Origin: Bacteroidota bacterium
GTDB taxonomy: Bacteria; Bacteroidota; Ignavibacteria; Ignavibacteriales; Melioribacteraceae
NCBI GenBank assembly: GCA_023397505.1
Contig: JAEWUC010000002.1
Location: 186,001 to 250,000 of the forward strand
Direction of reading: 5' to 3'
DNA length: 64,000 bases
The notes under the pieces: generated by a model
Seen by the model: the letters and a program-made list of their open reading frames with translations, nothing else
What the model was told of the DNA's origin: nothing
The model's database searches: none
Position numbers and translations under genes: made by a program
Part shown: positions 15,466 to 23,613 of the stretch, in pieces
Layout: each line of letters begins with the position of its first letter
Numbering within the stretch: the first letter of the stretch is position 1

Positions 15466-16431
15466 ATGCAGCCAAAATTCATTATAAGCATCGATTTAGG
15501 CGGTACAAAAATACTGACTGCCCTAATCAATTCTAAAAACGAAATTGTAGCTCGTATAAAGATACCAACCGACGCCGAAAAGGGCACGGAATTTTTGGTT
15601 GCTTCAGTTGCCCAATCGGTTAAACAAATTATGGCTGAAAATGAAATTTCGGAGCGAAACGTAAAAGCTGTATGCCTTGGCGTTCCCGGCACGGTTAACC
15701 CTTACACGGGAATTATTAGCAGCGCACCAAATCTTAGAATAAAAAATTTTAATATAAAAGAAGCGATGCTCGGTCATCTTTCAGTTCCCGTATTGATTGA
15801 GAACGACGTAAACTTAGCAGGACTTGGTATTAAGAAAATGGAAATGAAGGATCAGATAAACAATATGCTTGTTGTATTTGTTGGAACCGGAATCGGCAGC
15901 GCGCTTTTCTTTGACGGTAAAATTTATCGAGGTTCGTCTTTTTATGCCGGCGAAATCGGCCATATCAAAATTGATGAAAAAGGGAATTTATCTTCATCAA
16001 AACTTTCAACTACTTTTGAATTAAGTTCCGCAAGACCTGCAATAGTTAAAGCTATAAAGAAAGATTTAAGGAAAGGGAAAAAAAGTTTATTGAGCGAATA
16101 TAAATCTTCGAAGAAAGCTCTTAAGAGCAAAGGTCTTGCAGCCGCTTTAAAAAAAGGTGATCCGATTGTAACTAAATATATTTCCAAATCAAGTAATACT
16201 ATCGGTACTGTAATAGGCAGCATGACTACGTTTCTAAATTTGGATACTATTGTTTTAGGAGGCGGTATTATTGAAGCGATGCATGCTTTTATGATGCCGA
16301 GGATTAAAACAGCGTTTAAAGATTCCGTATTAACCGACCCGGGACGAGGCGTTAAAATTTTTGCAACAAAACTCGGTGATGATGCGGCTCTGTACGGCGG
16401 TATTGCATTAGTTGAAGAATTTTTAAGTTAG
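15466..16431 (+). CDS. ROK-family protein (sugar kinase-like) lacking the zinc motif
   Basis: 321 residues with the ASKHA kinase fold: phosphate-binding DLGGTKILTAL (residues ~7-17), VCLGVPGTV (~66-74), ENDVNLAG (~108-115), VFVGTGIGSALFFDG (~130-144) with GEIGHIKID (~158-166), and VLGGGIIEAMH in the C-terminal lobe. The catalytic Asp in ENDVN is present. The CxCGxxGCxE zinc-binding motif expected after the GEIGH segment is absent and replaced by a Lys/Ser-rich insert (SSSKLSTTFELSS ... KKDLRKGKKS). It could be a glucokinase-like enzyme or have a changed substrate. Convergent with the ABC-F gene, overlapping it by 9 bp. Confidence 0.82.
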   Translation: MQPKFIISIDLGGTKILTALINSKNEIVARIKIPTDAEKGTEFLVASVAQSVKQIMAENEISERNVKAVCLGVPGTVNPYTGIISSAPNLRIKNFNIKEAMLGHLSVPVLIENDVNLAGLGIKKMEMKDQINNMLVVFVGTGIGSALFFDGKIYRGSSFYAGEIGHIKIDEKGNLSSSKLSTTFELSSARPAIVKAIKKDLRKGKKSLLSEYKSSKKALKSKGLAAALKKGDPIVTKYISKSSNTIGTVIGSMTTFLNLDTIVLGGGIIEAMHAFMMPRIKTAFKDSVLTDPGRGVKIFATKLGDDAALYGGIALVEEFLS

Positions 16432-18369
16432 TTGGGAATCAAAACTTTTTTCAACTTCTTCGATTCGCTGGCTTAATTCAGTCCACTTTTCAAATTCTAA
16501 ATCAAGTTTGTTTCTTGTTTTATCGTATTCTGCGTTTGTCTTTTTTGCCAAATCGGGATTGCTGAAAATTTCCGGATCGGCTAATGCATTTTCCAAATCG
16601 ATTTTTAAAAGTTCTAATTTGTTAATTTCTTTTTCGCAAGCATCCAATTCTTTTCGTATATCTTTTGTTTGATTGTACTTCTTTTGTCTTAATTCAGCTT
16701 CAATTCTTTTTTGGTCTTTTCGATTGGATTTATCTTCCGCAACAAATTCCTTATTTACTTCTTTATTCTCGATCCGTTTCGATAAAAAATAATCAATTCC
16801 GCCGGGGTAAATTTTAAGATTACCTTCGCGAATTTCCAAAACTTTATCGGCTATCGGGCGAATAAAATCAATATCGTGCGAAACTATTAAGAGAGTACCT
16901 GAAAATTCCAATAAAGCTCTCTGTAGAACTTGTTTGGAATTGAAATCGAGATGGTTTGTCGGCTCATCGAGAATTATAAAATTACTTTTAGTAAGAAGGA
17001 GACGTGCGAGAGCAACACGACTTTTTTCGCCGCCTGAAAGCACTTTGATTTTTTTGAAAACATCATCGCCCGAAAACAGGAATGAACCGAGAATTTTTCT
17101 GAGTTGTCCAGTTGAAATATCATCATTAACTTCTTCGAGGCAATCAACCAAATCGTTCTCCGGGTTTAGACTATCTGCAACTTCCTGCTCGTAATATGAA
17201 ATAATTGTATTGTGTCCGTAAATTAATTGCCCGCTATCGTAATTTGTTTTCTTGCCGATAATTTTTGCGAGTGTTGTTTTACCCGCACCATTCGGACCTA
17301 CAATAGCAATCTTATCCCCGCGCTCAATTTGTAGATTAACATTTTTAAGGACATGAAGCTGACCATAAGATTTATTAATGCCGCTTAATTCAATCGGGAG
17401 TACCCCGCTTGGCGGCGGATCGGGAAAACTAATATCGATTGTTTTTTCATCTTCTACTAAATCAATTGTTTCAATCTTTTCAAGTTGTTTTATCCTGCTT
17501 TGCACCTGCCTGGCTTTGGATGCTTTATACCTGAATCTTTCAATAAATTTTTCGGTTTCTTTGATTTTCTTTTCACGGTTTGCAGCTTGAGCACGAAGTT
17601 GAATATCGCGCTCATCTTTAAAATTCAGATATTGTTCGTAAGTGCCCGGGTAAAAATTAATTTGACAGTTATACACTTCCAAAGTTTTATTTGAAACGGC
17701 GTTAATAAAATGTCTATCGTGCGAAATTAAAATTACCGCGCCTTCATATTTTAAAAGATAATCTTCAAGCCATGTTAAAGTATCAATATCAAGGTGGTTT
17801 GTTGGTTCATCGAGAAGGATTAAATCATTTTGTGCAAGTAGAATTTTTGCCATTTGAATTCTCATCTGCCAACCGCCTGAAAATTCTTCGGTCTTTCTAC
17901 TAAAATCTTTTTCGGCAAATCCTAATCCCATTAATACTTTTTCAATTCTTGATTCACTGGAGTAAAAATCCATTTGTTCCTTTTTATGATGCAAGTCGCC
18001 AAGTTCATGGATCAAATCATTGCGGTTTTCTTCGCTTAGATTATCATTTCTTAATTCTTCAAGAACTTGTGTTTCCTTATCGGCGAGGGTTTTTAATTCA
18101 AGCAGGGAAGAATTAACTTCGTCAAAAAGTGTTTTACCTTTGAATGCAAGAAGATCTTGAGGAAGATAACCTATTCTTATTCCTTTTTGTTTTATGATAT
18201 TGCCGGTTTCAGGCTGCTCCAAACCGCATAAAAGTTTGAAGAATGTAGATTTGCCTTTCCCGTTAGAACCGACCAGAGCAATTTTATCATACTTGCCGAT
18301 TCTTAAATTTACATTCTCAAATAGATTTGTGCCTGTAAACTGAACCGAAAGATTATTTATATCTATCAT
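16423..18369 (-). CDS. ABC-F family ATP-binding protein
   Basis: 648 residues with two fused ABC ATPase domains and no membrane segments, typical for ribosome-associated ABC-F proteins. Domain 1: Walker A GSNGKGKSTFF (~34-44), signature FSGGWQMRIQMAKILL (~163-178), Walker B LILLDEPTNHLD. Domain 2: GPNGAGKTTLAK (~358-369), LSGGEKSRVALARLLL (~448-463), FIILDEPTNHLDF. Between them is the basic helical linker. The C-terminal ~100 residues form a coiled coil (EAELRQKKYNQTKDIRKELD), as in Uup-type members. Which ABC-F subfamily is not clear. It is 34 bp downstream of the porZ-like gene, same strand. Confidence 0.92.
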   Translation of the reverse strand: MIDINNLSVQFTGTNLFENVNLRIGKYDKIALVGSNGKGKSTFFKLLCGLEQPETGNIIKQKGIRIGYLPQDLLAFKGKTLFDEVNSSLLELKTLADKETQVLEELRNDNLSEENRNDLIHELGDLHHKKEQMDFYSSESRIEKVLMGLGFAEKDFSRKTEEFSGGWQMRIQMAKILLAQNDLILLDEPTNHLDIDTLTWLEDYLLKYEGAVILISHDRHFINAVSNKTLEVYNCQINFYPGTYEQYLNFKDERDIQLRAQAANREKKIKETEKFIERFRYKASKARQVQSRIKQLEKIETIDLVEDEKTIDISFPDPPPSGVLPIELSGINKSYGQLHVLKNVNLQIERGDKIAIVGPNGAGKTTLAKIIGKKTNYDSGQLIYGHNTIISYYEQEVADSLNPENDLVDCLEEVNDDISTGQLRKILGSFLFSGDDVFKKIKVLSGGEKSRVALARLLLTKSNFIILDEPTNHLDFNSKQVLQRALLEFSGTLLIVSHDIDFIRPIADKVLEIREGNLKIYPGGIDYFLSKRIENKEVNKEFVAEDKSNRKDQKRIEAELRQKKYNQTKDIRKELDACEKEINKLELLKIDLENALADPEIFSNPDLAKKTNAEYDKTRNKLDLEFEKWTELSQRIEEVEKSFDSQLT

Positions 18370-18403
18370 TAACCTTAATCCGTACTAAAACTTATCAACA
18401 AAA

Positions 18404-20608
18404 TTATTTTCTAATAACTGCAACTTTAGCTGTTGCAACATTGTTGGCTTCTGTATCGTAAGCGACAATTATATAAATACCTGTAGCAACATAATTCCCG
18501 TTTTCATCTTTGCCGTCCCAAGATGCAACTCTTCCGCCCGGTGTAACAAATGTTCTAATTGATTTTCCGCTTACATCAAGGATTTTTATACTTGTATCTT
18601 TTATCAACCCATCAATTGTGGAAGTTGTATTCGATCCATCAATAACAAGTGGGTTGGGATAAACAAATAATTCATTAAAACTTTCTTCCGGTTGAAGTGA
18701 GGAAGTTGTTAAAGAAGCAAGTCCGTAATCTGTTCCAATATAAGCAACACCGGTTTTAGGATTTACGGTAATACTTTTAATATCATCACTTGGCAGAGGA
18801 CTGTTTTTAGTTGTATAGTAATTTAATAGTTGAATACCATCGGAGGATAGAACAAAGACACCCTGCTTTGTTCCAATCCATTTATTATCGAGCGGGTCAA
18901 TAGCAATACAAGTAACAGTTTGATTACGAACTGAATATGCAACCTTGTTTGTTAATGATGCTTTTGGACTAGTCGTATTTGTAACTAAATTTATTCCTTC
19001 GCTCGTTCCAATCCAAAGCTGCCCGCGTTTATCGATTGCCAATGAGGAAACACTGTTGGTAATTAAACCGTCGCTCGTCGTTAAATTCCCTTGGGTATCA
19101 TCCGATAAATTGGTGAATGTATTTTTTTCGTTGAAGTAATATACGCCTGCATTGTTTATAGTGGATACAAACCATTTTGTATCATATTGATCAATAACCA
19201 TTGTTCCTAAAGCATCTGAAGACAGCGGCGATATATTGTAATGATACCATTTATTATCTGTTGTAAGAACGCTTAATTGTTTCCTGCTGGCGGTTGCATT
19301 GTTAGCTGCCCATATATTCCCCTTGGAATCCGATTGAACAGCAGAGATTGAAACGAACGCCGGATTATCAGATATCCCAACTATATCCGTGTTTAACGTA
19401 TTATATGTTGTAAAAATACCAGCTTTATAAACTGTTACGCCCTTTCCCCAATTGGAAAGAAAAACATCGTTGCCGTATGTAGAAACATTAATAATGTCGT
19501 TCGATTGCAGTTCGGGTGTATTTGTATTATTAAAGTAAGTCCATGTATTCCCGTCGAATTTCATAACACCAACACCGTTTCCATCTTTGCCGGTAGCAGT
19601 CCAAATATTTCCGCTTTGGTCTGAAGCAAGATTAATAAATTTATTTGCCAGTGGTCCATCGGGAAAAATTAGTTTTTCATTTCCACTCTTTATTTCAATC
19701 AATCCTTTGTTTGAAGCGACATAAAATGTTTGTGCATCAACTACATTGATGGAATTTAAAATAAGTTCATAGTTCTCATAAACAGTCGTAAGCTGGTTGT
19801 TGACGTAAGCATAAAGTTTGTTAGTAGTTAAAAAGTAAATGGAATTGTCTTGAACAGTCATATCAACAATGTTTTCGTCTTGTAATAAATACAATGCCCA
19901 GTTTGTACCGTCGAAGCGGTGAATGCCGTTGTTGGCAGCTAATAAAATTTCATTGTTGAAGAGAACGATTTTACTTGCAGAGGCGGCTGATATTTTACTC
20001 CCAAAAGCATAGGAATTCCATGATTCGGGGACAGATAAATTTTGCGTTCCGGCTTTTTGAATTGCTACACCTAAATCCAAAACAACATAAATCAAAGATT
20101 TTTTGTAAACACTTTTAACTTTTGATTCTGTAGAAAAACTTCCAAACTTCATAAACGAATCATAAAAGGAAAGATTATTGGAGCTGATAAGTGAAAGACC
20201 AAAATCCGTTGCCGCGAATATTGTATCGTTTATTGCAGTCAATTGATTAATCTGCTTTTGTGTTTTACCCGTATTAAAAATATCCATTATTCTATCAACG
20301 TTGTTTGTTTCAGGATCAAAAATATTAATATATCCTTCTTGCGATCCAAACCATATCTTTTGATTTTTATCCGAACACATTGCTGTAAGGTTTTGACTAT
20401 TAAGCCCCTGTGCTTTTGTCAATTTTTTAAAGTTGTCTTCAGATCTATTATAGAAATAAGCCCCGCCTGTTGTAATTGTCCACAAGCCATCCTGCGCGGA
20501 AAGAGATATTTTTGAATCCTTCATATCGGAATGAATATTCCAATCGCCGATAGATTGTGAGAAACTTAATGTTGATATTAACAAACAAATTAATGTTAGT
20601 TTTTTCAT
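18404..20608 (-). CDS. PorZ-like beta-propeller protein with T9SS C-terminal sorting domain
   Basis: 734 residues, predicted secreted. Signal peptide MKKLTLICLLISTLSFSQ, then a PorZ-type N-terminal propeller (IGDWNIHSDMKDSKIS ... LWTITTGGAYFYN), further two-component-regulator-propeller repeats (IWFGSQEGYI, IWTATGKDGNG, LWIGTSEGINLV, KWIGTKQGVF, AYIGTDYGLA), and a C-terminal type A sorting domain (FVYPNPLV, TSIKILDVSGKSI, VASWDGKDENGNYVATGIYI). PorZ belongs to the T9SS attachment complex at the cell surface; other propeller proteins could look similar. ATG 20608 is chosen: an in-frame TTG at 20620 overlaps GGGGAAC, which can act as ribosome binding site. A 130-bp block covering its promoter and first codons is duplicated at 21811-21940. 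Confidence 0.78.
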   Translation of the reverse strand: MKKLTLICLLISTLSFSQSIGDWNIHSDMKDSKISLSAQDGLWTITTGGAYFYNRSEDNFKKLTKAQGLNSQNLTAMCSDKNQKIWFGSQEGYINIFDPETNNVDRIMDIFNTGKTQKQINQLTAINDTIFAATDFGLSLISSNNLSFYDSFMKFGSFSTESKVKSVYKKSLIYVVLDLGVAIQKAGTQNLSVPESWNSYAFGSKISAASASKIVLFNNEILLAANNGIHRFDGTNWALYLLQDENIVDMTVQDNSIYFLTTNKLYAYVNNQLTTVYENYELILNSINVVDAQTFYVASNKGLIEIKSGNEKLIFPDGPLANKFINLASDQSGNIWTATGKDGNGVGVMKFDGNTWTYFNNTNTPELQSNDIINVSTYGNDVFLSNWGKGVTVYKAGIFTTYNTLNTDIVGISDNPAFVSISAVQSDSKGNIWAANNATASRKQLSVLTTDNKWYHYNISPLSSDALGTMVIDQYDTKWFVSTINNAGVYYFNEKNTFTNLSDDTQGNLTTSDGLITNSVSSLAIDKRGQLWIGTSEGINLVTNTTSPKASLTNKVAYSVRNQTVTCIAIDPLDNKWIGTKQGVFVLSSDGIQLLNYYTTKNSPLPSDDIKSITVNPKTGVAYIGTDYGLASLTTSSLQPEESFNELFVYPNPLVIDGSNTTSTIDGLIKDTSIKILDVSGKSIRTFVTPGGRVASWDGKDENGNYVATGIYIIVAYDTEANNVATAKVAVIRK

Positions 20609-20718
20609 GCTGTTCCCCAATTGATATAAATTTTTATGAAACTAACGTGTCAAATTTAGTATTTTCTTTTAGAACTAAAACGGTAAAAAAAATATCAATT
20701 GTAGAAATTATCGATGTG
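20589..20718. repeat. 130-bp direct repeat, copy 1 (porZ promoter and first codons)
   Basis: Identical to 21811-21940 at all but two positions (20592 A/G, and the G in CATGCTGTTCC against A). It holds the first ~6 codons of the porZ-like gene, its ribosome-binding region and probable promoter, and ends inside the last codons of the SGNH gene, whose TAA lies within it. The distance between copies is 1222 bp. Confidence 0.95.
20651..20658 (-). promoter_or_regulatory. probable -7 element of the porZ promoter
   Basis: TAAATTTG on the minus strand fits the Bacteroidota -7 consensus TAnnTTTG. It lies about 43 bp upstream of ATG 20608. The same octamer is present in the second repeat copy at 21873-21880. 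A -33 TTG element is not clear. Confidence 0.45.
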
Positions 20719-21715
20719 CATTCCCTTGAATGTGGTTTAAATAAACCTTCTGCTCAAGTAAAAGTTTAGCTATTAATCTATGTCCAACCTTTGAAAAATG
20801 AATTCCATCTCCGAATAAAAATAATTCTTTCGAATCTTTTATATCTTTTCCTACCATATCTAAAATGTCAGTTGTATTTATTTCATAATCACTAAGCTTT
20901 TTTTCAAGAGTTGCTTGAGGCAAATTATATTTGTCAGAAGCAATATTTCGAATCTGATATTCATAAGGCAATATTATAAATTCTGTATCGATATCAAACT
21001 TTTTAGCAATAGAATAACAATCTATAATATTTTGTAATGATTGTTCTAGTGGTAAGTTGTTTCCTTCATAGAATTGAACATCATATTGGAAATAATCTTT
21101 TTGTCTATCGGAGAATAATTCTTTTAATAAATGCCATGTTTTAAAGTTTCTACTGACGAGATTTATAAACTTGCCAACATAACCCTTTGTTCGAATATCG
21201 GGAGAGTCTTTTGTGGGATAGTTATCATAAACGTCATTAAGGCACCAAAATATCATTAGTTTTTTGATATGTAACTTGTTTTTGTCGGTAACCAACACTT
21301 TATTTATTATATTAAGATAATCTTTACTTGAATATCCAATTAGCGACGGATTAAAAATTTTGACCGAATCTACAGAGGAGTTTATAAGTCCGGCGAAGGT
21401 TGAATCATTTTCTACTCCTATGCCCATTGTCGCGGAATCACCCAACAATAATAAGTTTATTTTATGATTGGTTTTGTTGTTATTGTATTTCCAAAAACCC
21501 AATGAATCGACTTCTTTCATTACACCATAACTTTCACCTTGAGAATTTGGCTTTAAGCCTGGTGAATCTAAATAAACACGTTCTTTCAAGAGCGTAGCAC
21601 TTGTTCCAGAAAGAATAATTTGCGGGAATAACAATCTTATAATAATTTCAAATATTACAATTACTAATAAAACAGCACATAAATTGATTAGAATTAACTT
21701 AACAAATTTTTTCAT
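20708..21715 (-). CDS. membrane-anchored SGNH/GDSL hydrolase-like protein
   Basis: 335 residues. One N-terminal membrane segment (LILINLCAVLLVIVIFEIII, residues ~7-26) precedes a periplasmic SGNH domain: block I LLLLGDSATMGIG (~88-100, Ser of GDSAT), block III-like CLNDVYDN with Asn (~157-164), and block V FLFGDGIHFSKVGH with the Asp/His pair (~302-315). Such proteins often accompany carbamoyltransferase/SxtJ/DUF5989 clusters, which here lie at 23614-26063, and may modify surface glycans. The gene sits between two copies of a 130-bp repeat; its last codons and stop lie within copy 1, and the promoter copy upstream (copy 2) may drive it. Confidence 0.82.
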   Translation of the reverse strand: MKKFVKLILINLCAVLLVIVIFEIIIRLLFPQIILSGTSATLLKERVYLDSPGLKPNSQGESYGVMKEVDSLGFWKYNNNKTNHKINLLLLGDSATMGIGVENDSTFAGLINSSVDSVKIFNPSLIGYSSKDYLNIINKVLVTDKNKLHIKKLMIFWCLNDVYDNYPTKDSPDIRTKGYVGKFINLVSRNFKTWHLLKELFSDRQKDYFQYDVQFYEGNNLPLEQSLQNIIDCYSIAKKFDIDTEFIILPYEYQIRNIASDKYNLPQATLEKKLSDYEINTTDILDMVGKDIKDSKELFLFGDGIHFSKVGHRLIAKLLLEQKVYLNHIQGNAHR

Positions 21716-21767
21716 ATATGAATAAAAGGGGTCGATTAAAAATTATATTCGTTTAAATATTTTCCAT

Positions 21768-21830
21768 TCACCAACAAATTTCGAAAAATACCATTGAAAT
21801 CAATAAACGGATTGATGTTAGTTTTTTCAT
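21768..21830 (-). pseudogene. relic of a porZ-like leader, 20 codons then stop
   Basis: From the ATG in repeat copy 2 the frame reads MKKLTSIRLLISMVFFEICW and stops. The porZ-like signal peptide reads MKKLTLICLLISTLSF, so similarity continues past the near-identical 130-bp block at a lower level. This is best explained as the decayed 5' end of a duplicated porZ-like gene lying between the duplicated promoter and the SGNH gene. Confidence 0.6.
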
Positions 21831-21940
21831 GCTATTCCCCAATTGATATAAATTTTTATGAAACTAACGTGTCAAATTTAGTATTTTCTTTTAGAACTAA
21901 AACGGTAAAAAAAATATCAATTGTAGAAATTATCGATGTG
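21811..21940. repeat. 130-bp direct repeat, copy 2
   Basis: Near-identical copy of 20589-20718. It begins in the porZ leader relic and ends three bases from the stop codon of the PHP gene, placing a second copy of the porZ promoter upstream of the SGNH gene. Confidence 0.95.
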
Positions 21941-21943
21941 ACC

Positions 21944-22774
21944 TCATGCGCTGTTTCTGTGAAGCATTTTCCGCATTGCTTCAAGATGGTTAGGAGAGAT
22001 ACAATATTTGCCGAGGTTGTTTTCGTCTGCTTTTTGACCGCCGTGAAAATCGGAACCGCCGCTTTCCAACAAGCAATACTGATTTACAATTCCTCTGTAA
22101 AAACTAATTTGGCTGTTGTTATGACTCGGATGTATTACTTCAATACCGTCAATTCCAGCTTTTATAAGATTCAGCAATAAATTTTCCTTCATATATCCAG
22201 GGTGGGCAATAAAAGATAAACCGCCGGAATCGCTGATAAGTTTTAATGCGCTTTGTGGAGAAACATGTATTTTTCTTTCGAATGCCGGTCCGTTATCACC
22301 AATATATTTCTCAAATGCTTCGAAGTAATTATGTGTAATTCCAAGATCAGCTAATGTATATGCAATGTGTGGACGGCCAATAGCTGAATTTTTAGCGTGG
22401 GATAAAACATCGTCCAAAGTTATTGGCAAGCCAAGGTTGCGTAATTTTTGAACAATTCTTTTTGCCCTTTGAAATCGTTCGTCTCTAAAAAAACTCAAGT
22501 ACTTTTTTAATTCCTCGTTTTCAATTTCAATAAAATATGCAAGCAGATGAATTTCTTTATCATCGACATCTGTGCTTATTTCAAGTCCCGGTATAACTTC
22601 TATGCCGAGTTCCTTTCCGTAAGCTATGGCTTCTTGAATTCCGTTTACACTATCGTGATCGGTAAGAGAAATTACAGACAAACCGCTGTCGTAAGCTTTT
22701 CTCACTAATTCAGCGGGGGAATATGCGCCGTCTGAATATGTAGTGTGCATGTGTAAATCTATTTTTCCAACCAT
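21944..22774 (-). CDS. PHP domain phosphoesterase (TrpH/RNase AM-like)
   Basis: 276 residues with the PHP metal-binding motifs: DLHMHTTYSDGAYSP (residues ~4-18), SLTDHDSVNGI (~36-46), PGLEISTD (~64-71), ARPH-like GRPHIAYTLADLGIT, FIAHPGY (~191-197) and GGSDFHGG (~247-254). Family members such as E. coli TrpH (YciV) hydrolyse 3',5'-nucleoside bisphosphates or act as 5'-3' exoribonucleases on short RNAs. ATG 22774 is chosen because it overlaps the regulator gene's stop as TGATG, suggesting translational coupling to the Crp/Fnr gene. The copy of a 130-bp repeat follows the stop almost directly. Confidence 0.87.
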   Translation of the reverse strand: MVGKIDLHMHTTYSDGAYSPAELVRKAYDSGLSVISLTDHDSVNGIQEAIAYGKELGIEVIPGLEISTDVDDKEIHLLAYFIEIENEELKKYLSFFRDERFQRAKRIVQKLRNLGLPITLDDVLSHAKNSAIGRPHIAYTLADLGITHNYFEAFEKYIGDNGPAFERKIHVSPQSALKLISDSGGLSFIAHPGYMKENLLLNLIKAGIDGIEVIHPSHNNSQISFYRGIVNQYCLLESGGSDFHGGQKADENNLGKYCISPNHLEAMRKMLHRNSA

Positions 22775-23454
22775 CAACTGAATTGCTCTTTGAATTTTTC
22801 GTAATCTGTAATTCGTAATTTATTACCGTCTAATTCAACCAAACCTTTTTTAGCGAATGAATGAAGTGTACGCGAAATTGTTTCGCGCGATGTTCCCGCC
22901 ATGTTAGCTAAATCCTGCTGCAAAGGTAATTTCTCGATTTCTACTTTTCCGTGTTTAATTTTTCCCACATCATCTGCAAGTTGAAGAATGACGGTTGCTA
23001 CTTTGCCTTCTGCATCTTTTAATGACAGGGCTTTAATTTTCACATCTGTTGCTCGTAAGCGCTTAGTTAATTCCTGTAAAAGCGAAATCGAGACCTCAGG
23101 AAATTCTTTCAAAAGTTCCAAGAAATCAGATCTTTGAATTATGAACAATTCCGAATCTTCAATTGCTATTACAGTTGCAGACCGGGTTTGTCCGTCAAGA
23201 ATTGCCATCTCACCAAAAAAATCACTTTCGGAAAGTATTGTCAGAATTACTTCACGTCCGTCGGTGCTTGTTCGAGATACTTTGACTTTGCCTGTAACAA
23301 TAATGAATAAAGCAGTGCCGACTTCATCTTCCATTAAAACAACATCATTTTTCTGAAAAAGCTTTTTTGTGCCTACTTTTTCAATCTTTTGGAGAGTTTC
23401 ATCATTCAATTCCGAAAAAATTGGAACATAGGTTAAGAATTCACTGGATGCCAT
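22774..23454 (-). CDS. Crp/Fnr family transcriptional regulator
   Basis: 226 residues. N-terminal cyclic-nucleotide-binding beta-roll with FFGEMAILDGQTRSATVIA (residues ~78-96), including the Glu and Arg that bind the cyclic phosphate in cAMP-responsive members, so ligand binding is plausible. A long dimerisation helix follows, then a winged helix-turn-helix: LPLQQDLANMAGTSRETISR (~172-191). No N-terminal cysteine cluster as in FNR, so oxygen sensing via Fe-S is unlikely. It is coupled to the PHP phosphoesterase gene by a 1-nt overlap. Targets cannot be deduced. Confidence 0.9.
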   Translation of the reverse strand: MASSEFLTYVPIFSELNDETLQKIEKVGTKKLFQKNDVVLMEDEVGTALFIIVTGKVKVSRTSTDGREVILTILSESDFFGEMAILDGQTRSATVIAIEDSELFIIQRSDFLELLKEFPEVSISLLQELTKRLRATDVKIKALSLKDAEGKVATVILQLADDVGKIKHGKVEIEKLPLQQDLANMAGTSRETISRTLHSFAKKGLVELDGNKLRITDYEKFKEQFS

Positions 23455-23613
23455 TTATTGCCTCAAAGTTTGTTCTGATTAATGCATTTGAGTGCCCCTC
23501 ATCACTGACATAAAGATAATCTTTAAAATCGAAATGGACAATTAGAATATAACAACAACACGTGTGTAACCACTAGGTTAAAGCAATAGTCAATAATTTG
23601 GTTAGCATTAAAG

